64,000 nucleotides of DNA, taken from the NCBI RefSeq assembly GCF_001039355.2, contig NW_019775902.1, positions 68,531-132,530 of the forward strand, given 5' to 3'. This DNA comes from Lingula anatina. Its lineage: Eukaryota; Brachiopoda; Lingulata; Lingulida; Lingulidae. Below are positions 37,396-50,280 of this stretch, in pieces. The position numbers and the translations under genes were made by a program. Under the pieces are notes generated by a model. The model was given only the letters and a program-made list of their open reading frames with translations. It made no database searches and was not told the DNA's origin. How positions within the stretch are numbered: the stretch's first letter is position 1; every line of letters begins with the position of its first letter.

Positions 37396-40323
37396 TTTCC
37401 CGTATTCTATTTTGTAAGCCTCGGAGGCAAGCGTGGCGCGTGCGTACACAGCCCATACAATGGGTCACGCTGGTCGATATGCACTAAGTCAATACAAGAT
37501 TAATATAAAAACTCGACTATAATCGATAAACTGTCGTTTTGTAGAATAGAGTAGTCTATTCAAATTTCTGCTTCAAGTTGCAAGAAGGAGATCCTGTGTA
37601 TTTTTCATTAACGATGGATCGATTTTCAATCGGTTTAATCGGTTTAAAGTAGACAATGAACAAAGGAAAAAGCAACGACGTGTCTTTTTTCACCGCTAGC
37701 TGCACAAATGTGATGTGATACATATTCCTCAATAAATCAAAGCTGCTGCGGATAAAAGAGAAAGAAGTTCTCGGTCCATTATTTTGAATCATGGTTCACT
37801 GAAAAAAGGTCAATATCTAAAGCGCGGTTTCTACACTTCACGTTTATGTCACATTTGGACAATATTCTTCATTGTAGGAGAGAAATGGCGCTTTGTAGTT
37901 TTTTGTTTGAACAGATGGGGTCACACAAACTCCCCCATGGGCGGTCTATTCCATCTTTTTTTAATTGTTGATAGAATATGTAGGTAAAATATTTGTTTTT
38001 CGTCGTCAAACAAGTATGAAAATTTGCACACAATTTGTCCAAAGCCAATGAACAAAATAATAGGTTGAATGAATTATTTTAAACCTGACATAAAGAAAAT
38101 ATTAGTCTACAGAGTGAGGTTATAATGCAGTTACATTACAAAAACTAAACGTTTCCTATTCGATAAATGAATGAATGTTAATTAACTTATAAGTACGAAT
38201 AAATGGGCGACTAAATAAATAAAGAAAGAAAGAAATGGTTGTTTGATTTTGAAATCAAATATTAGCAAATATGTACTTGTTTCGGTGCAATGGTGCGTCA
38301 AAATAATGTTGGGATGTCTTTTCCATCGCTTACTCAATAGTCAGTTTATCAATATGTTAAAAAAGGACTTCTGTTGTAAAGCAAAGATACATGGTTTAAT
38401 GAGATTAAAGAAACTTTTCACAATGCGATAAAGTGAAAATATCCTACCCTGAGAACCGTGACTGGGCCGTTTGACTACTGTTCGCTTGCCAGTGAGACGT
38501 CATAAAGCATTGTCTTATGTCGTCATAAAGTATCACAGTGGCGAACGGGATGCATTGTCTCTTATGACGTTGTTCTTGTATATGACGCAACAACATCAAG
38601 AGAGATCCCTTTATCCCACTAATTATGTTTATTTGACGTGATACAATTAAAGGGATAATAACTCTTCGTATGAGATCTATATTTCACAATAAAAACATTT
38701 GTGAATAACTCATAGAAATACAATATTTTCTGTTTTACCACAAAAACGGCAGTTATAGCTATTATTCTGATGTCTGAGCTTGTCTTTAGACCACGTGACC
38801 TCCATTGATGGCTATACTCTGTTAAAATCTGTTAAGAGATTTTAACAAAAAACCAAACTTTTTAGAAAAAAACCAGGGACTAACTTTGAATGTAAAAATG
38901 GATTCATTAACCATTGGTAAGTATGGGAAAATTGTTGTTTACTCCAGGAAAATTCATTTTTTGGCCGAAACGAAGAGTTATTATCACTTTAACATCATTG
39001 TATGTGGCGTGTCTGTGTCAGTCGTTCAATCATTTTTATAAATCTTTTTCTTTGAAACACTACACTTAGTACGAATAATTCTCATTGCCCTTAAATGTCT
39101 TAATTTCTTCTGTATCAATGTAAGGGCGTCAAATAGCGTGTTTTCGCCCAATATCCGGTTTAAAAAAGCCCTCGTCTGAAGAGATCCTTGAGCCGAGGGG
39201 ACTGTAAAGCTTTTGCGTTATTGAATGAATGCGACAATTCTACTTTTTCCCTTAAGTCGGGTTGTTTCCATAACACCACAAGCAGCAACAATAGCAGACT
39301 ATGTACACTTATGACAGGCTTACAGGCGGGGGAGTAGAGAACGACAAAGGCAATGTTGGGGAAAGATATTATGTTGATCGATTTGGTTTTAAAAACGCCT
39401 GACTCCAATTTGAATGCATCGTTGAAACCAATGTTGTTGTTCAGATGGTAGTGTGGCGGGAGGTATAACTAGCTTATGTTTACTCAGGTAGATAGTTTTT
39501 AGACAAAGTGATCGACTGGTTACTGATCCGTATGATGTGTTGACTTACAAAGAATCTTTGTGAAAGGCTGACTATGGCGTCCAATTTACTATAGTGGGTG
39601 TTTGTTGGCGTGTTTTAACGAAATCAAAGGTTATTTGATGAATGGTATAGACACACACGCAAACACACACGCAAGCACTCACGCACACACTCTGCAATAC
39701 AGTAGCTTCAGCGAATAAACAGCGAATAAAGTCGTACTTCTGAGCTCGAGGAAGGGGATTGCGGATAAATTTACTTTTTTTATCTTCATATCTAGATCCA
39801 TGCTTCTTTTTTTAAATTATATTCTGAACTTCCCTTTTTGGCTCTTACAGTCCTGGTGTCTTGGTAACAATGATGACATCCACTCTTTTTTTGGTTTTAT
39901 TTGCATTTTTATCGAGGTTGACCCACGGTTTATTAAGGACGTGTGACGCACTGCGACAGATAAGACGAAGATTGCGTCTCAATGATGTTAGTGTATTATT
40001 TGCATCGAAACTACATTGAATAAGGTGTATACACTATAATGACTTTATTCAAATTATCGTGACAGATATTCAACATAAAGTCATGATGCACGTTTTTTTT
40101 TTTTTGAAACAAAGGAACGACTTTCTCTCGTGATGGAGTAATTGGTTTTGTTTAAGTTGTATCACCAATTTATCTCAACATTTAAGACACTAACTGAGAA
40201 AGAGGCCGGACGAGATTATTTAACAATCTAACTATCATTTAAACATAAATAATTATGTGTTAAAATAAGTCATCGAGTATTTAGGTGCACATGCAAAATT
40301 TAGAAAACTGTATTACCAAATTA
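37396..40323. other. intergenic region
   Basis: No supported coding exon. It includes a TTAA-flanked inverted-repeat element (38647-38992), a TGACG-rich partly palindromic stretch (about 38460-38600) and short AC-type repeats near 39650-39690. The first few hundred bases should contain the promoter of the PPxY gene. Confidence 0.5.
38647..38992. mobile_element. TTAA-flanked MITE with 18-bp inverted repeats
   Basis: TTAA at 38647-38650 is followed by AGGGATAATAACTCTTCG. The complementary sequence CGAAGAGTTATTATCACT ends at 38988 and is followed by TTAA at 38989-38992. One mismatch separates the two arms. The interior of about 300 bases is AT-rich and non-coding, with a perfect 10-bp hairpin at 38821-38846. 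A TTAA target duplication is typical of piggyBac-type transposition, but the termini do not start with the usual CCC, so that assignment is tentative. Confidence 0.75.
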
Positions 40324-40929
40324 TTATGAGCGTTTATTTTTCTCCGAGCAAAGTCGGTCGACAACCTCCTTCCATTTATCGGGATACGTCTTCAAATTAT
40401 TCTGCATGGCATACACAGCCTGTTCAAATGGATATTCCTTGTTCTCCGTCTCGTCTTTTGGCGAAAAAACCATCAGTGCTGCCATCACTGCCAAGACAAT
40501 CCCAATAAGCACCAAAATTCCCATTATTACTTTAAGCCAATCTTTTCGCTGCCATTCAAACACCAGTGGTGCAGTTTTAACATTAGTACTTTTTCTTATA
40601 GGACTATTCTTTGGACCACCTTTACGTTCAACATGACTGTCGTCTGCTGAATTAGTCACGTGGCTATCGATAAGCAGACGACAGGTGTTGTCTTCCGTAC
40701 ACGTACCCTCTTGTGCAAGCTTTTGATTTCCGCTGTCTAGCTTCAGAGGCTGTTTTTCTCTGACATTTGCGTTATCAAGTTCAAGTTTCAGTAAACACGA
40801 CCTTGGCCTAGGCCTTTTATCAAACTGACCCTCGCCTTCCCGACTGCATTTATCGCCATCCTCTCTATCGTCATTTTCTAATTCCGATTCAGAAGCCTCA
40901 AATATTTCATTTTGCAACGGTAAAGACAT
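40324..40929 (-). CDS. intronless single-pass membrane protein, 201 aa
   Basis: An uninterrupted frame from an ATG at 40929 to a TAA. The N-terminal part of about 130 residues is hydrophilic and acidic (ESELENDDREDGDK), then turns basic (KNSPIRKSTNVK, EWQRKDWLK). One strongly hydrophobic segment follows (VIMGILVLIGIVLAVMAALM, about residues 135-156), then a charged tail of about 45 residues ending C-S-E-K-N-K-R-S. There is no N-terminal signal peptide, and the basic flank precedes the membrane span, so an N-in topology is likely. No family was recognised. A TATA-like box lies about 76 bases upstream of the start. The architecture is similar to the other small membrane protein at 25004-37395, but no sequence similarity was noticed. 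Confidence 0.7.
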   Translation of the reverse strand: MSLPLQNEIFEASESELENDDREDGDKCSREGEGQFDKRPRPRSCLLKLELDNANVREKQPLKLDSGNQKLAQEGTCTEDNTCRLLIDSHVTNSADDSHVERKGGPKNSPIRKSTNVKTAPLVFEWQRKDWLKVIMGILVLIGIVLAVMAALMVFSPKDETENKEYPFEQAVYAMQNNLKTYPDKWKEVVDRLCSEKNKRS

Positions 40930-41004
40930 GACTGCAGGTATTCAGCTTGTATTACGTTGCAAAACGTAGTCCAATCCAGAGTCCAGTTCATACAATGTCC
41001 GTTG

Positions 41005-41012
41005 TTATATAG
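41005..41012 (-). promoter_or_regulatory. TATA box for the 201-aa membrane protein gene
   Basis: Reads CTATATAA on the minus strand, about 76 bases upstream of the ATG. This leaves room for a start site near 40980 and a 5' UTR of about 50 bases. Positional inference only. Confidence 0.45.
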
Positions 41013-43047
41013 GTCTACACACTGTACGTCCGACATGAACCTTGGACGGTTCTCCTTTCAGAGCGAGAACTGAAATCCAGCCTTACACGTGCACCGGTAT
41101 ATATATTTATATAAGATATCAGCATTAAGTCGACGTACTTTGCAGTCCTACCATTTACCTTAGTTATTCCCAAATTTGGTGTAACTGTAAGGGTAAGGCC
41201 ATACTGGTCATCCGCGTCCCGGATTTGACACTGTGATAATGCAGAGCGGCTTTGATATGGCAAACCTTATCATTAAGTTAATTTGTGATGTGACGATAAC
41301 GTGTGTAGCAGATTCAGGCCCAGGGCATAGGTCGCTTACATGTACATAATTGTCCCGAAAAACGCAGGTCGTTGAATGATCCTTTTTTTATTTTTTATTT
41401 TTTTATTTATTTTATTTTATTTTTTTTAGTGAACAAACCAAATTGATTTTTTATGAAAATAATGGAAGGCAAATCAGAGATTCAGCTGTAAGATTAATGT
41501 TTTTTTTGGTCATTTGCATTAAATATTTCGATATTCAAAAATTTGACTGCCCCCTTGGGGTTAATGGTTATGTGTTCCATATATTGACCTTTTGAGTATG
41601 ACGTCACATTCCAGATCTGGTTCAGGTGACTAAAAATAACATACATCACTTTGGGAGTAAGCTATTAGGAATTTCGCCATTTTCTGACGATATATCTTTG
41701 GCATTGAATGTATAGGTCTTTGTCAGCCGCTTGTTGGACAGACCGAACATAAATGAAGATGCTTCTTTTTTCCTAAAGGATTTCGATTGATTTTGTTAGC
41801 TTTATTTATTATGCGATACATAATCTCTACAAGGTGCGCCTTGATATCAATATCAGGTAAAGATTCGTGTGGATGCTTCAGCTGAGGCTGGTCCGAATGA
41901 GGACGCATATCAACAATCGCATTTATGTAGCCAAATGTTCACAAGCACAACGAGGCTCTGTTTTTGCTCCAAAATAAGTAAGATAAGTCCATATGACTGA
42001 AAATTGTCATTTATTAATGACGAAAACTAATAAGATACAAAGTTAAAATACTGGGGAGATAATCTAACATTCCCCAAACTATATAAGTGCCATAATATAA
42101 AAATAATAAAGTATGTTAATGAGTGTAACCAAGATTAATTAAGAAAAATATGAGAATCACAACAGCTAAAGGAGCAAAAAGTTGGCACTGCATGCCTCGA
42201 AGAAACGTGTGTCACGGCCTGAATGGGCGTACAGATAAAAAAGTAAGTAAAACAATAACTTGATGAAGATATTTTTATACACATAATTAATGCACACTGA
42301 CGGTTTACTGGTAAATGAATATAGCGGTAATGTTTTACACATGGTGAATATCTAAAAATCTATAATTAAAATAGCATCTTACAAAATGCATAAACTTGAA
42401 AATCTGATTATATAATTACATTCAGATAATACAATAAATCAAAAGAAATGAGACCAGTTATCATGAAATATCAATAATGGAAATTACCGGGAAAATTTGT
42501 GTTACATTTTAATGTAAAAGGTTCTAAAAGACAGTGACATAAAATACAAAATGTTCTTCAATTAAATTGTCATATTATACATTTATAAAATACACATCAA
42601 TTAAAGTGTTCTTTCAAACGACCGAAAATGCAAACTACGTATTATTCTATTCTTTTTTACAGAGAACAACTTTACGGATAGAGTATACAGTATCTATATT
42701 CGAATCGTGACTACTTCTTCTGAAATAAATTTATTTTTATAAGGTCTTCATCTCGCCAAACCCACAGCTTCGCCTCTTTATTTCACATTTCAATTCATTT
42801 AAAGATGCGTCAATCAAAGTATTTAAATAAGTCAGAAAATTGGAAAAGTTTACCAATTGCAGCAATACATTCTAACATTCAGTCCTACTAACACAGTCAT
42901 ACAAAGCTGCTAGCCCTACATTTACAAAACTAAAAGCGAAATAAAAGCATTTAATTCAAACCACTTCAAATACGAAACAAAACGAATATTCTACAATTTA
43001 AACGAGGCATCTTAGAAAATCTTTTTTGTGTACATTGATTGTTCATA
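41013..43047. other. intergenic and probable 3' UTR sequence
   Basis: A T-rich low-complexity tract at about 41385-41430, a dispersed repeat at 41543-41924, then AT-rich sequence that probably includes the 3' UTR of the large receptor gene. No coding exon was seen. Confidence 0.5.
41543..41924 (+). repeat. dispersed repeat, copy 1 (about 380 bp)
   Basis: Matches 50793-51180 along its length in the same orientation, starting GCCCCCTTGGGGTTAATG and ending ATATCAACAATCGCA. By eye the copies are about 85-90% alike. No open frame, terminal repeat or A-tail identifies the class. A shorter third copy lies at 52330-52424. Confidence 0.85.
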
Positions 43048-43053
43048 TTTATT
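43048..43053 (-). terminator. AATAAA polyadenylation signal abutting the stop codon
   Basis: On the minus strand the stop TAG (43056-43054) is followed directly by AATAAA. If used, the 3' UTR of the receptor mRNA would be only about 15-30 bases. Other AATAAA hexamers lie further downstream, so use is uncertain. Confidence 0.35.
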
Positions 43054-46000
43054 CTATAATCGCGTATCTTCATGTTCATCTCTTGACCCTACCCTTTGCC
43101 TCCCCAGTGCCGGTTGACCAACCCCTGCCTGTACAAAGAAACGCTCAACTTTCTTCCACAAACGCCCCAAACAAATATGAATTAAAACACATACGATGGG
43201 TCGCATGTTCAGCATAACTAACTGCACCCACTGCGCAGCGTAATCAGACACCGGATTGTTCTTTAAATGCAAGATACACGAGACTGTGAACGGGAACCAG
43301 CGTATGGCATCGGATAAGGCAATTTCCAAAAAGCAGCACATACTGCGAAAATCAGTTAGGGATGACGGAGATCTCAGAGAATACAACAAATACATAAAAA
43401 CTCCTGCAAAAGTAGTTAGAGAAATTACAGACATTGACAGATATGTGATTTCAATCGCTAAAGAATTATACTGTATTTCAGTCATAAGACTGCTTAAAAC
43501 GAAAGGATAACAGGTACCAGTATGGATTTCTACCTCCACGGACAAAAGAACACCAAAGGTTACTGACATAGTGAGGACAACTAATATGCCAACGCACACT
43601 GTGCGCTTTAACACATGTGCTTTTTCGATTCCAGCGGCCCGTAATATAATCGCCTGTATAGCACCAAAAAATACTATTATAGGAACACAAACCTGAGGAA
43701 AAATGTAGAAAAAAGATGCAACATGACACGATGGGCTCCTCCGCCAGGAATTAGACATGCTGGAATAAGGATCTGTCATCCACATACTGTTAACAAATAT
43801 TATCGCAACTGGTATAATCGTTTGCATTTCAATGAAATTCAATGCAACAGCAATTTCTTTCATCCGAAACAGTCCTTCAAGCCAAAAATATGATTTTAGC
43901 AATCCCAACGATGACACCACAGAAAGAAGACCAATACCAAAACAAGAGTGCTTAATTACTTTATCCATAAACATATCCGAACACGAAGCAAAAAAATCAG
44001 CTTGAGACTGACATAAATTTGATTGATGAAACATGCAGCAGACTCTGAACGTATCTGCAATTACAATGCCGACATCACTTTGTGGTCTTTCCTGTTTGAC
44101 ATCCAACGGGTTTCCAGACAGGTCAATCGACTTCACTTTGTGCCAGCCACAGAACAACAATGCATTAAATCTCTTGATAAAGTTTTTCGATATGTTTAAA
44201 ACACCAACGGAGACGTTATAAAACGAACAGTTGTCCAGGACAAGCAGTAGACCAGTTGACACATCAAGACGCTGCAAAGCAGGAAGATTGTGGAAACAAT
44301 ATTGCGGAACGGAAGTTATTGGGTTGTTGCTTATGTTCAGCACTTGAAGAAAGATCATATTGGAAAATGCACCACTTCGGATGATGCGGATGTTGTTTTT
44401 TGAGAGGTCAATCCAGCGTATATTGACAGTGTCTTGAAACATAGTTTTATGAACTTCCACCAGTGAGTTGTTTGATAAGTCAAGATATAACAGTCGCGTG
44501 CAGTTATCCAGTGTGACCTGTGATATTTGATTATCTTTTAAAATGAGACCCCTTACCATATCTCTACCTAATAAAAGAGGCGCCTCAGTTAATCTACTCT
44601 GATTAGAATTTTGTGACCTCTTGAATACTGATCCAGGGCAAATTACCGAAAACCCTTCACAAAAGCACTCGGGTGGACACTGAAAACCATAGAATGCTTC
44701 ATCATCTCGCAGTTTACACTGAGGGATTCCGTCCCGCACCTGTCTCTGCGGTAAGCAATTGTTTTGCCCCCGGCATCTGTACATACCTGGGCAGGAGTAG
44801 CTGTTACAGGCTATTTCGTCACTGCCATCGTGACAGTCTTTGACCCCGTCACAAACTGATCTGACAGGTATGCAATACGACGACGGGCATTGGTGATATA
44901 AATCTGTGGGACAAGTGAACCCGTGGCATAATGGCGACGTTCTGGGGCCAAAAGAAATAATTGGTATTCTGTCAATGTCCAAATTAAATATGGGCCGAGA
45001 CACGTTTTGTACAAGGTGCTTCCCAGTCCTACAGGTTGATGATATGTCGTACGTATTTCTTTCGTAAAAGCAAGACGCGTTCCTATAGAACACCTGGACA
45101 TTACTGTATTTTTTGCCGGATGAAGGCTCACCGAGGAAAAATGATTTTTCGTGATAAGAATATTTGTCGCAGGTGTGGTTGTGACACGTCCAGTTGTACT
45201 GATTCCCACAGTGCTTAATCGATGGCTGTTGTAACGACCAGTCATCTATCTCGTCTTCTTCAACGGGCCCTAGACAGTCTACCACGCCATCGTGTTTCTG
45301 TGAATACGGGATGAATGTATCAGAAAAACAAGAAAAGAATTTCTTCCTGTAGGTATTTGTGCACTGTGCTTCATCTGATCCATCTTTACAGTGGGGTATC
45401 AAGTCGCATCTTTCGCTCATTTGAATGCATTCTCCACTGCCACATTGAATTTGATGTGCGTTACAAGGCGGATAGATACAACCTATCTCGTCTGAGTTGT
45501 CCAAACAATCAGTCACTTTGTCACAGAATCGGGACAAATGAAGATTATGTCCGTTCTTACAACGCCGGAAATGAAGTAGATGACAGGTGACATTTTCGTC
45601 ACTTCCGTCTAAGCAATCTTTTTGTCCATCACACCTAGAATCTATAGAAACACACGTACCGTCTCCGCATTCAAACTGAAAATCAGAACAGGTATTATTT
45701 TTAGTTGTTTTCGATGATACTTGTCGCCTACTGCTTTCACTGGCGTGCCTTGGGTATTCACATATCACAGTTGCTGCATGGAATTCTCGCGGGCAAGGAA
45801 TCATGATCCAGTTGGACGAGTAGTGCGGATTAGTGACAACCATAGCTGCACATGATATACCATGGTCATAAACAGGATGCCTAGTGTTGAGAAGATTTGA
45901 TCTTGATATGAATGCAAAGTCGTTAAGAACATTTTTGGAATATTTACCCGCAGTTCGAAAGCGTTCCTCTATAAACAGTTTGTCATAGTTTGGATGGTAC

Positions 46001-47300
46001 CAGTCCGAAAAAACAAGTGGTGTGTTGTCTATCCAGCGGAGTACTTTCTAAAAACAGGTAACAGAATAAGATTATACGTATATACTGTACACTAGTACAT
46101 GCTAACATTATGACTTTGGCCGATGCCAATCGAGAAACTAAACCTTTAACACAATAAGTCCAGGCAATATGTACTGAAACAAATTGCAACAGAAGTGATT
46201 TAGCCGCAGTGCATTTATTCGAAGTTCCCAAAATAACATACTTAATGTCCAAAGAAAAGCATACCTCTCTATAAAAGTACCGTAATGAAATCCATGAAAC
46301 CACTATCGATTATATAAGCATTGCTATTTACGGCCATTCCAAAACGAGATTGCATAAATATTACATTATAAGATTATATATGTAAATTATATGTATATTA
46401 TATATTTAAAATTAATCAAATAAGCCAAAAACTAGCAAATGGTCACGAAAGGTGTTGTGCTTGATTTTCAGACACTGAAATCGAAATGACGTTTACCGTG
46501 ACACAGTGTAGCACATGCATATATATACCTTTACTGGACACAATTCCCTCACAAAGTATGTTGATTGATGCGTCTTAAGAATTCACATTTCACCGGAGTA
46601 TACGTTGTTTTAGATAATTTAAATAGTTGTTAAAGAGGTTAGGTGAAATCAATTCTAAAACGTTATCATTTAGAGCGTTCAAAATGCCAGAAGGAACATT
46701 TTTTCAAACAACATTTGCTCCTCCAACAAAAGCTGGTCTTTTCTTCTTGTTTCTTGATAATGATTTCAAAGCTGATCCAGATTTCGCCTTTAAACATATT
46801 ATTGAACTCGTTGGTTGGATACTTTCCCATGCTTTAGGCCCTACGTGCTGGTCATTTTACCAGTAGTTAAATAGGTTTTTTTAAAAAAAGTTTATCCTTT
46901 CCCATAAGAAATAAGCGTTTAAACTTTCTAAAGTAATTTTTTCTAGAAATTTGGTCCGTTACTGAGACTTGATTTTTAAATGTGACATCTCAACTTTTAT
47001 GTGTGACATTTTGTATCGTGTGTACGACTTATTTATCATGGACAAATGACAATATTTTTCTTGTACATTGTACATGTATCTTAAGTTAGAGAAAAGCACA
47101 GGAAGTTCATTTATAAGCATTATGATCCTTTCTATTATCTACTTTAAAAACGTCATGCAGGTTACGGTTTACTGGGCGACAATGATTAAGTACAACGTAA
47201 CAAAGAGAAATATTAGATAAAACATATTACATGTGAAAAAAGAAACATGTCTGCAAATTAATGTAGGACAAACAATGCTTAAAGATGGAAACATATGCAC

Positions 47301-47333
<33 letters not shown>

Positions 47334-50280
47334 GGCAAATCCGCTATATTACTAAAGCGTAGAAATTGTGCGTTTCGCAGCATCCAGTATAGACGCTCGG
47401 CGTTCCCGTTCTACAATGTGCATTGTTGTTTTACATGCAGAACACACGTTTTCCCAGTTGAAAAGACAAGACCAAAAATTACATTATTTCACAGAGTTTT
47501 ATTGCTGCAAATGGGCTGCGACAAGTATTATTCGGAATTGAAACTCTTTTCGTGGAATGGCTGTTTATTTCTACATGTAGATGATCTGTAGATGGATGTG
47601 TGTCTAGATAAGGCAACGAGTACTCTATCGCTGGTGATATTGCTTAATTACTTACCTGTTTCTCTCGCCTTAGACCCAAGAACAGGAGGAACCGGTGTTT
47701 GACGTATATCTCCAAAAACCACTGCGTATTAATAACAGTTTGATTCAAAACAGCCTTTAAAGTTAAATCGTCCAAGGCGGTCGGTAGGTCGCCTCCACTG
47801 GCCAGACATAGCTCACGCGATCTTAACCAGGTAAGGGGTGGTCTCGCGTCTTCGGATTGTAATTTGGTAAGTAATTTATAGCATTTTCCAAAGATACACG
47901 ACGCTTTGATACCGTAATGAAAACCTTCAGTTAAGCTGTCAGAGATGTCAACATAGTTTTCTAGATTGTAAGAAAGGTCAAAGTCTGTTATCAGCCGTGG
48001 GTTGAAGTCAGCGGGGAGAGGTTCTAGGACAATACAGACTGTCCACGCACTGAGAGTGTTCCAAGTGTATTTTACCAAGCCACCGGAGTTTTCATTAAAT
48101 TTCAAGATAAATGTCGGTGTGCTAGCGAGTATGCGACCTGTGGGAGCTTTGTTATGCCTTTCACCTGAGGCAGATGCGGAATATTCTTCTATTTTAAGTT
48201 TGAGTTCAGTCCCATTGTGCCGACATTGTCTTATTCTGAATTTCAGCGAATAAAAGCACCATTTGCAATACCTGTCCTTTTTCAATGTTATTGTATATGT
48301 AATTCCGGTATATTGTCGTCCACAAAACCCGAATAATACACCTGTAGATTTAGTAACCGTTTCGTTGCGCGCTCTTACATCGCTGGTTGCAAAAGATGCT
48401 TCCGAAACCTGTAAATTATTTTTTGACCACAGGACATTGGTAAAAGATAAAGATGAACAAAAAGTATGAGTCATTATAAAGTAATCGAAACGCCTTAATG
48501 TTGTTATTTCGAACACTTTACCCTCAAATCCTTTGCTGTGTGCTCTGTAATAGAGGATACACTGTATTCGAATAGAATCCCGCCATCTTTGTTCAAAATG
48601 TATTGCCATTTGAGTATCAAATGTGAAAAACGTATACCGCTGTTTTAGAATTGCCAAATAAATTAACAGCATTCCATGAACTTGACAATCTGATCTAATC
48701 GGCACTCTCACATTTTCAATAAATTCATGGCCAGAACTCCCATTATATCTTGTTTGGCATGTGCTGTTACTGCCAAAATACAGAAAAGCAACGGACTGCC
48801 CGTCTGATTCATTCCAGTGCACAATATGGCTGTCTTCACGCCTATAGGACAAACTGAATGTTATGTTACGTTTAGGTATTAAACACGACCCACTGACATT
48901 GTCAAATCGAAAGCAGTAAAATATTACACGTGGTCGACTAAAATAGATAACCGCCTTGAGTTTTTCCATACCATCCCCATAGTCCATGCTATCGTAGTTG
49001 CAACTCGGCCCGACCACCGCCAAGTTATTATGGAAGTCACTGTAACCAGTAAATACTATCCCAAAGAACGGGCAATTTTTTCCAACCATTTCGTACGGGA
49101 TAGCAAAGGGTGATATCAAAAAGCGAAAGTTGCTTTCTAAACTAACCGTGGAATTTGAGAAAAGATCGATATCATAGCGAACTAAGGGTTCATGGGTTGC
49201 AGTTAAACTAACTGAAGTGTGATTAGTGAGGTTTGTACAAGACGTGTCCAGGCTGCCGTCAGCATTTCTAGAAGATTGGCATACTGTTCCGGGGGTATGG
49301 CGTGTTACAAAAGACGTGTAGCGGGCAACAAACACCCATGGCGTAGGGCCCGGTGTGTGCCTTTCCTCAGTTAAGTTAAAATATGCATTCCAACCTATTG
49401 TGCGGATGGAACCATTTTTCAATGAGATCTGAGCGTCAGTGGGATACAAAATTATCCTGGATCCTGGGGGTCCTTCATATACTTGCAATGTATACGGCAC
49501 AGAGACGTTTGAAGAAACGTTTGAATACATTTCCCAGTGCAGAGAAATTTTATCACCATCTCGAGCACTGATATGAACGTGATATTCCACTTTACTATCG
49601 CACTGCGTCGAAATTAGCTCTGTTTTTGGATGAAACTCGCCTTGGCGTGAAGACAAAACTGTAGGTAGTTGAAGCTGATGACATTCTGAAAATACTGCAT
49701 GAGATTCGATTTGAAATCCGGAAAATTGGTCATCATAATTTGTAAAAAATTCCACGCAGACCTTATTTCCGGATAGGGTGAGTTCCGTTGAGTTGAGATA
49801 TGTCAGCTCTCCACAAAATTTACCGAATAGACGGGAGTCATCACATGAGCCGATAGATACGGAAAGATAATCGTTGCAATACTCTAGTGAGAAATTGTTA
49901 AATCTTAACTTTACACCGCTACCCTCAGTTGTGGTTAACTCCCATCTCTGTCTGTGCCCCGGTGGATAAGAACCTTGGCCAAAATTTGGACTTTGAATAA
50001 CACCGCATATCCAAGTGTTGTCCATAAATGATGCGCCACCCTCTCTACGTGTATTCGTTAGTCCCCCACACTCGTCCAAGGCACATTGTTCAATTAATTT
50101 CCACGCTTTATAATCCGTCAGCACCGGTAATTGCAACACAGATCTCTTCAAGCATTCGCGAATTAATGAACGCGCATTAGACGCTGTTAAGGGACTAATG
50201 TGATCACTGACACCACATACAGAGAAAATCGTGAAAACTGAAAGGAATATGTACCACGTCTTTTTGATTCCCATCGCCAA
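43054..50280 (-). CDS. giant chimeric receptor: CUB, C-type lectin, LDLa repeats, LRRs, 7TM (about 1872 aa)
   Basis: Exon 1 is 50280-47656 and exon 2 is 46047-43054, joined in phase 0 (CAG|GTAAGT; TTTTTAG|AAAGTA) inside the lectin domain. The order is: signal peptide ([20 protein letters not shown]); a CUB domain (about 92-200) with the typical F-x-G-F ending; a long glycosylated region; a C-type lectin domain (about 825-975) reading C-Y-K-L ... S-D-W-Y-H-P ... C-A-A-M ... V-I-C-E-Y. Next come about five LDLa repeats (first near 993) with C-D-G-x-x-D-C-x-D-G-S-D-E, a Cys-rich LRR cap, several LRRs (about 1340-1530), a hinge, and seven hydrophobic segments from about 1578. The closest known type is GRL101/RXFP-like leucine-rich receptors. 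The 7TM lacks a DRY motif and a canonical NPxxY (N-M-R-P-I-V-C instead). Ligand and coupling are unknown. Confidence 0.93.
47302..47333. repeat. (TTA)n microsatellite
   Basis: A run of TTA triplets just downstream of the exon 1 donor, within or beside the intron of the receptor gene. Confidence 0.9.

Noticed and set aside
38460-38610. TGACG-rich palindromic stretch considered as a CRE-type regulatory cluster
   Set aside because: Imperfect symmetry and no adjacent transcription start; it may simply be a decayed repeat.
46627-46866. Plus-strand 79-codon frame inside the receptor intron
   Set aside because: No signal peptide, domain or conservation cue; it lies antisense in an intron.
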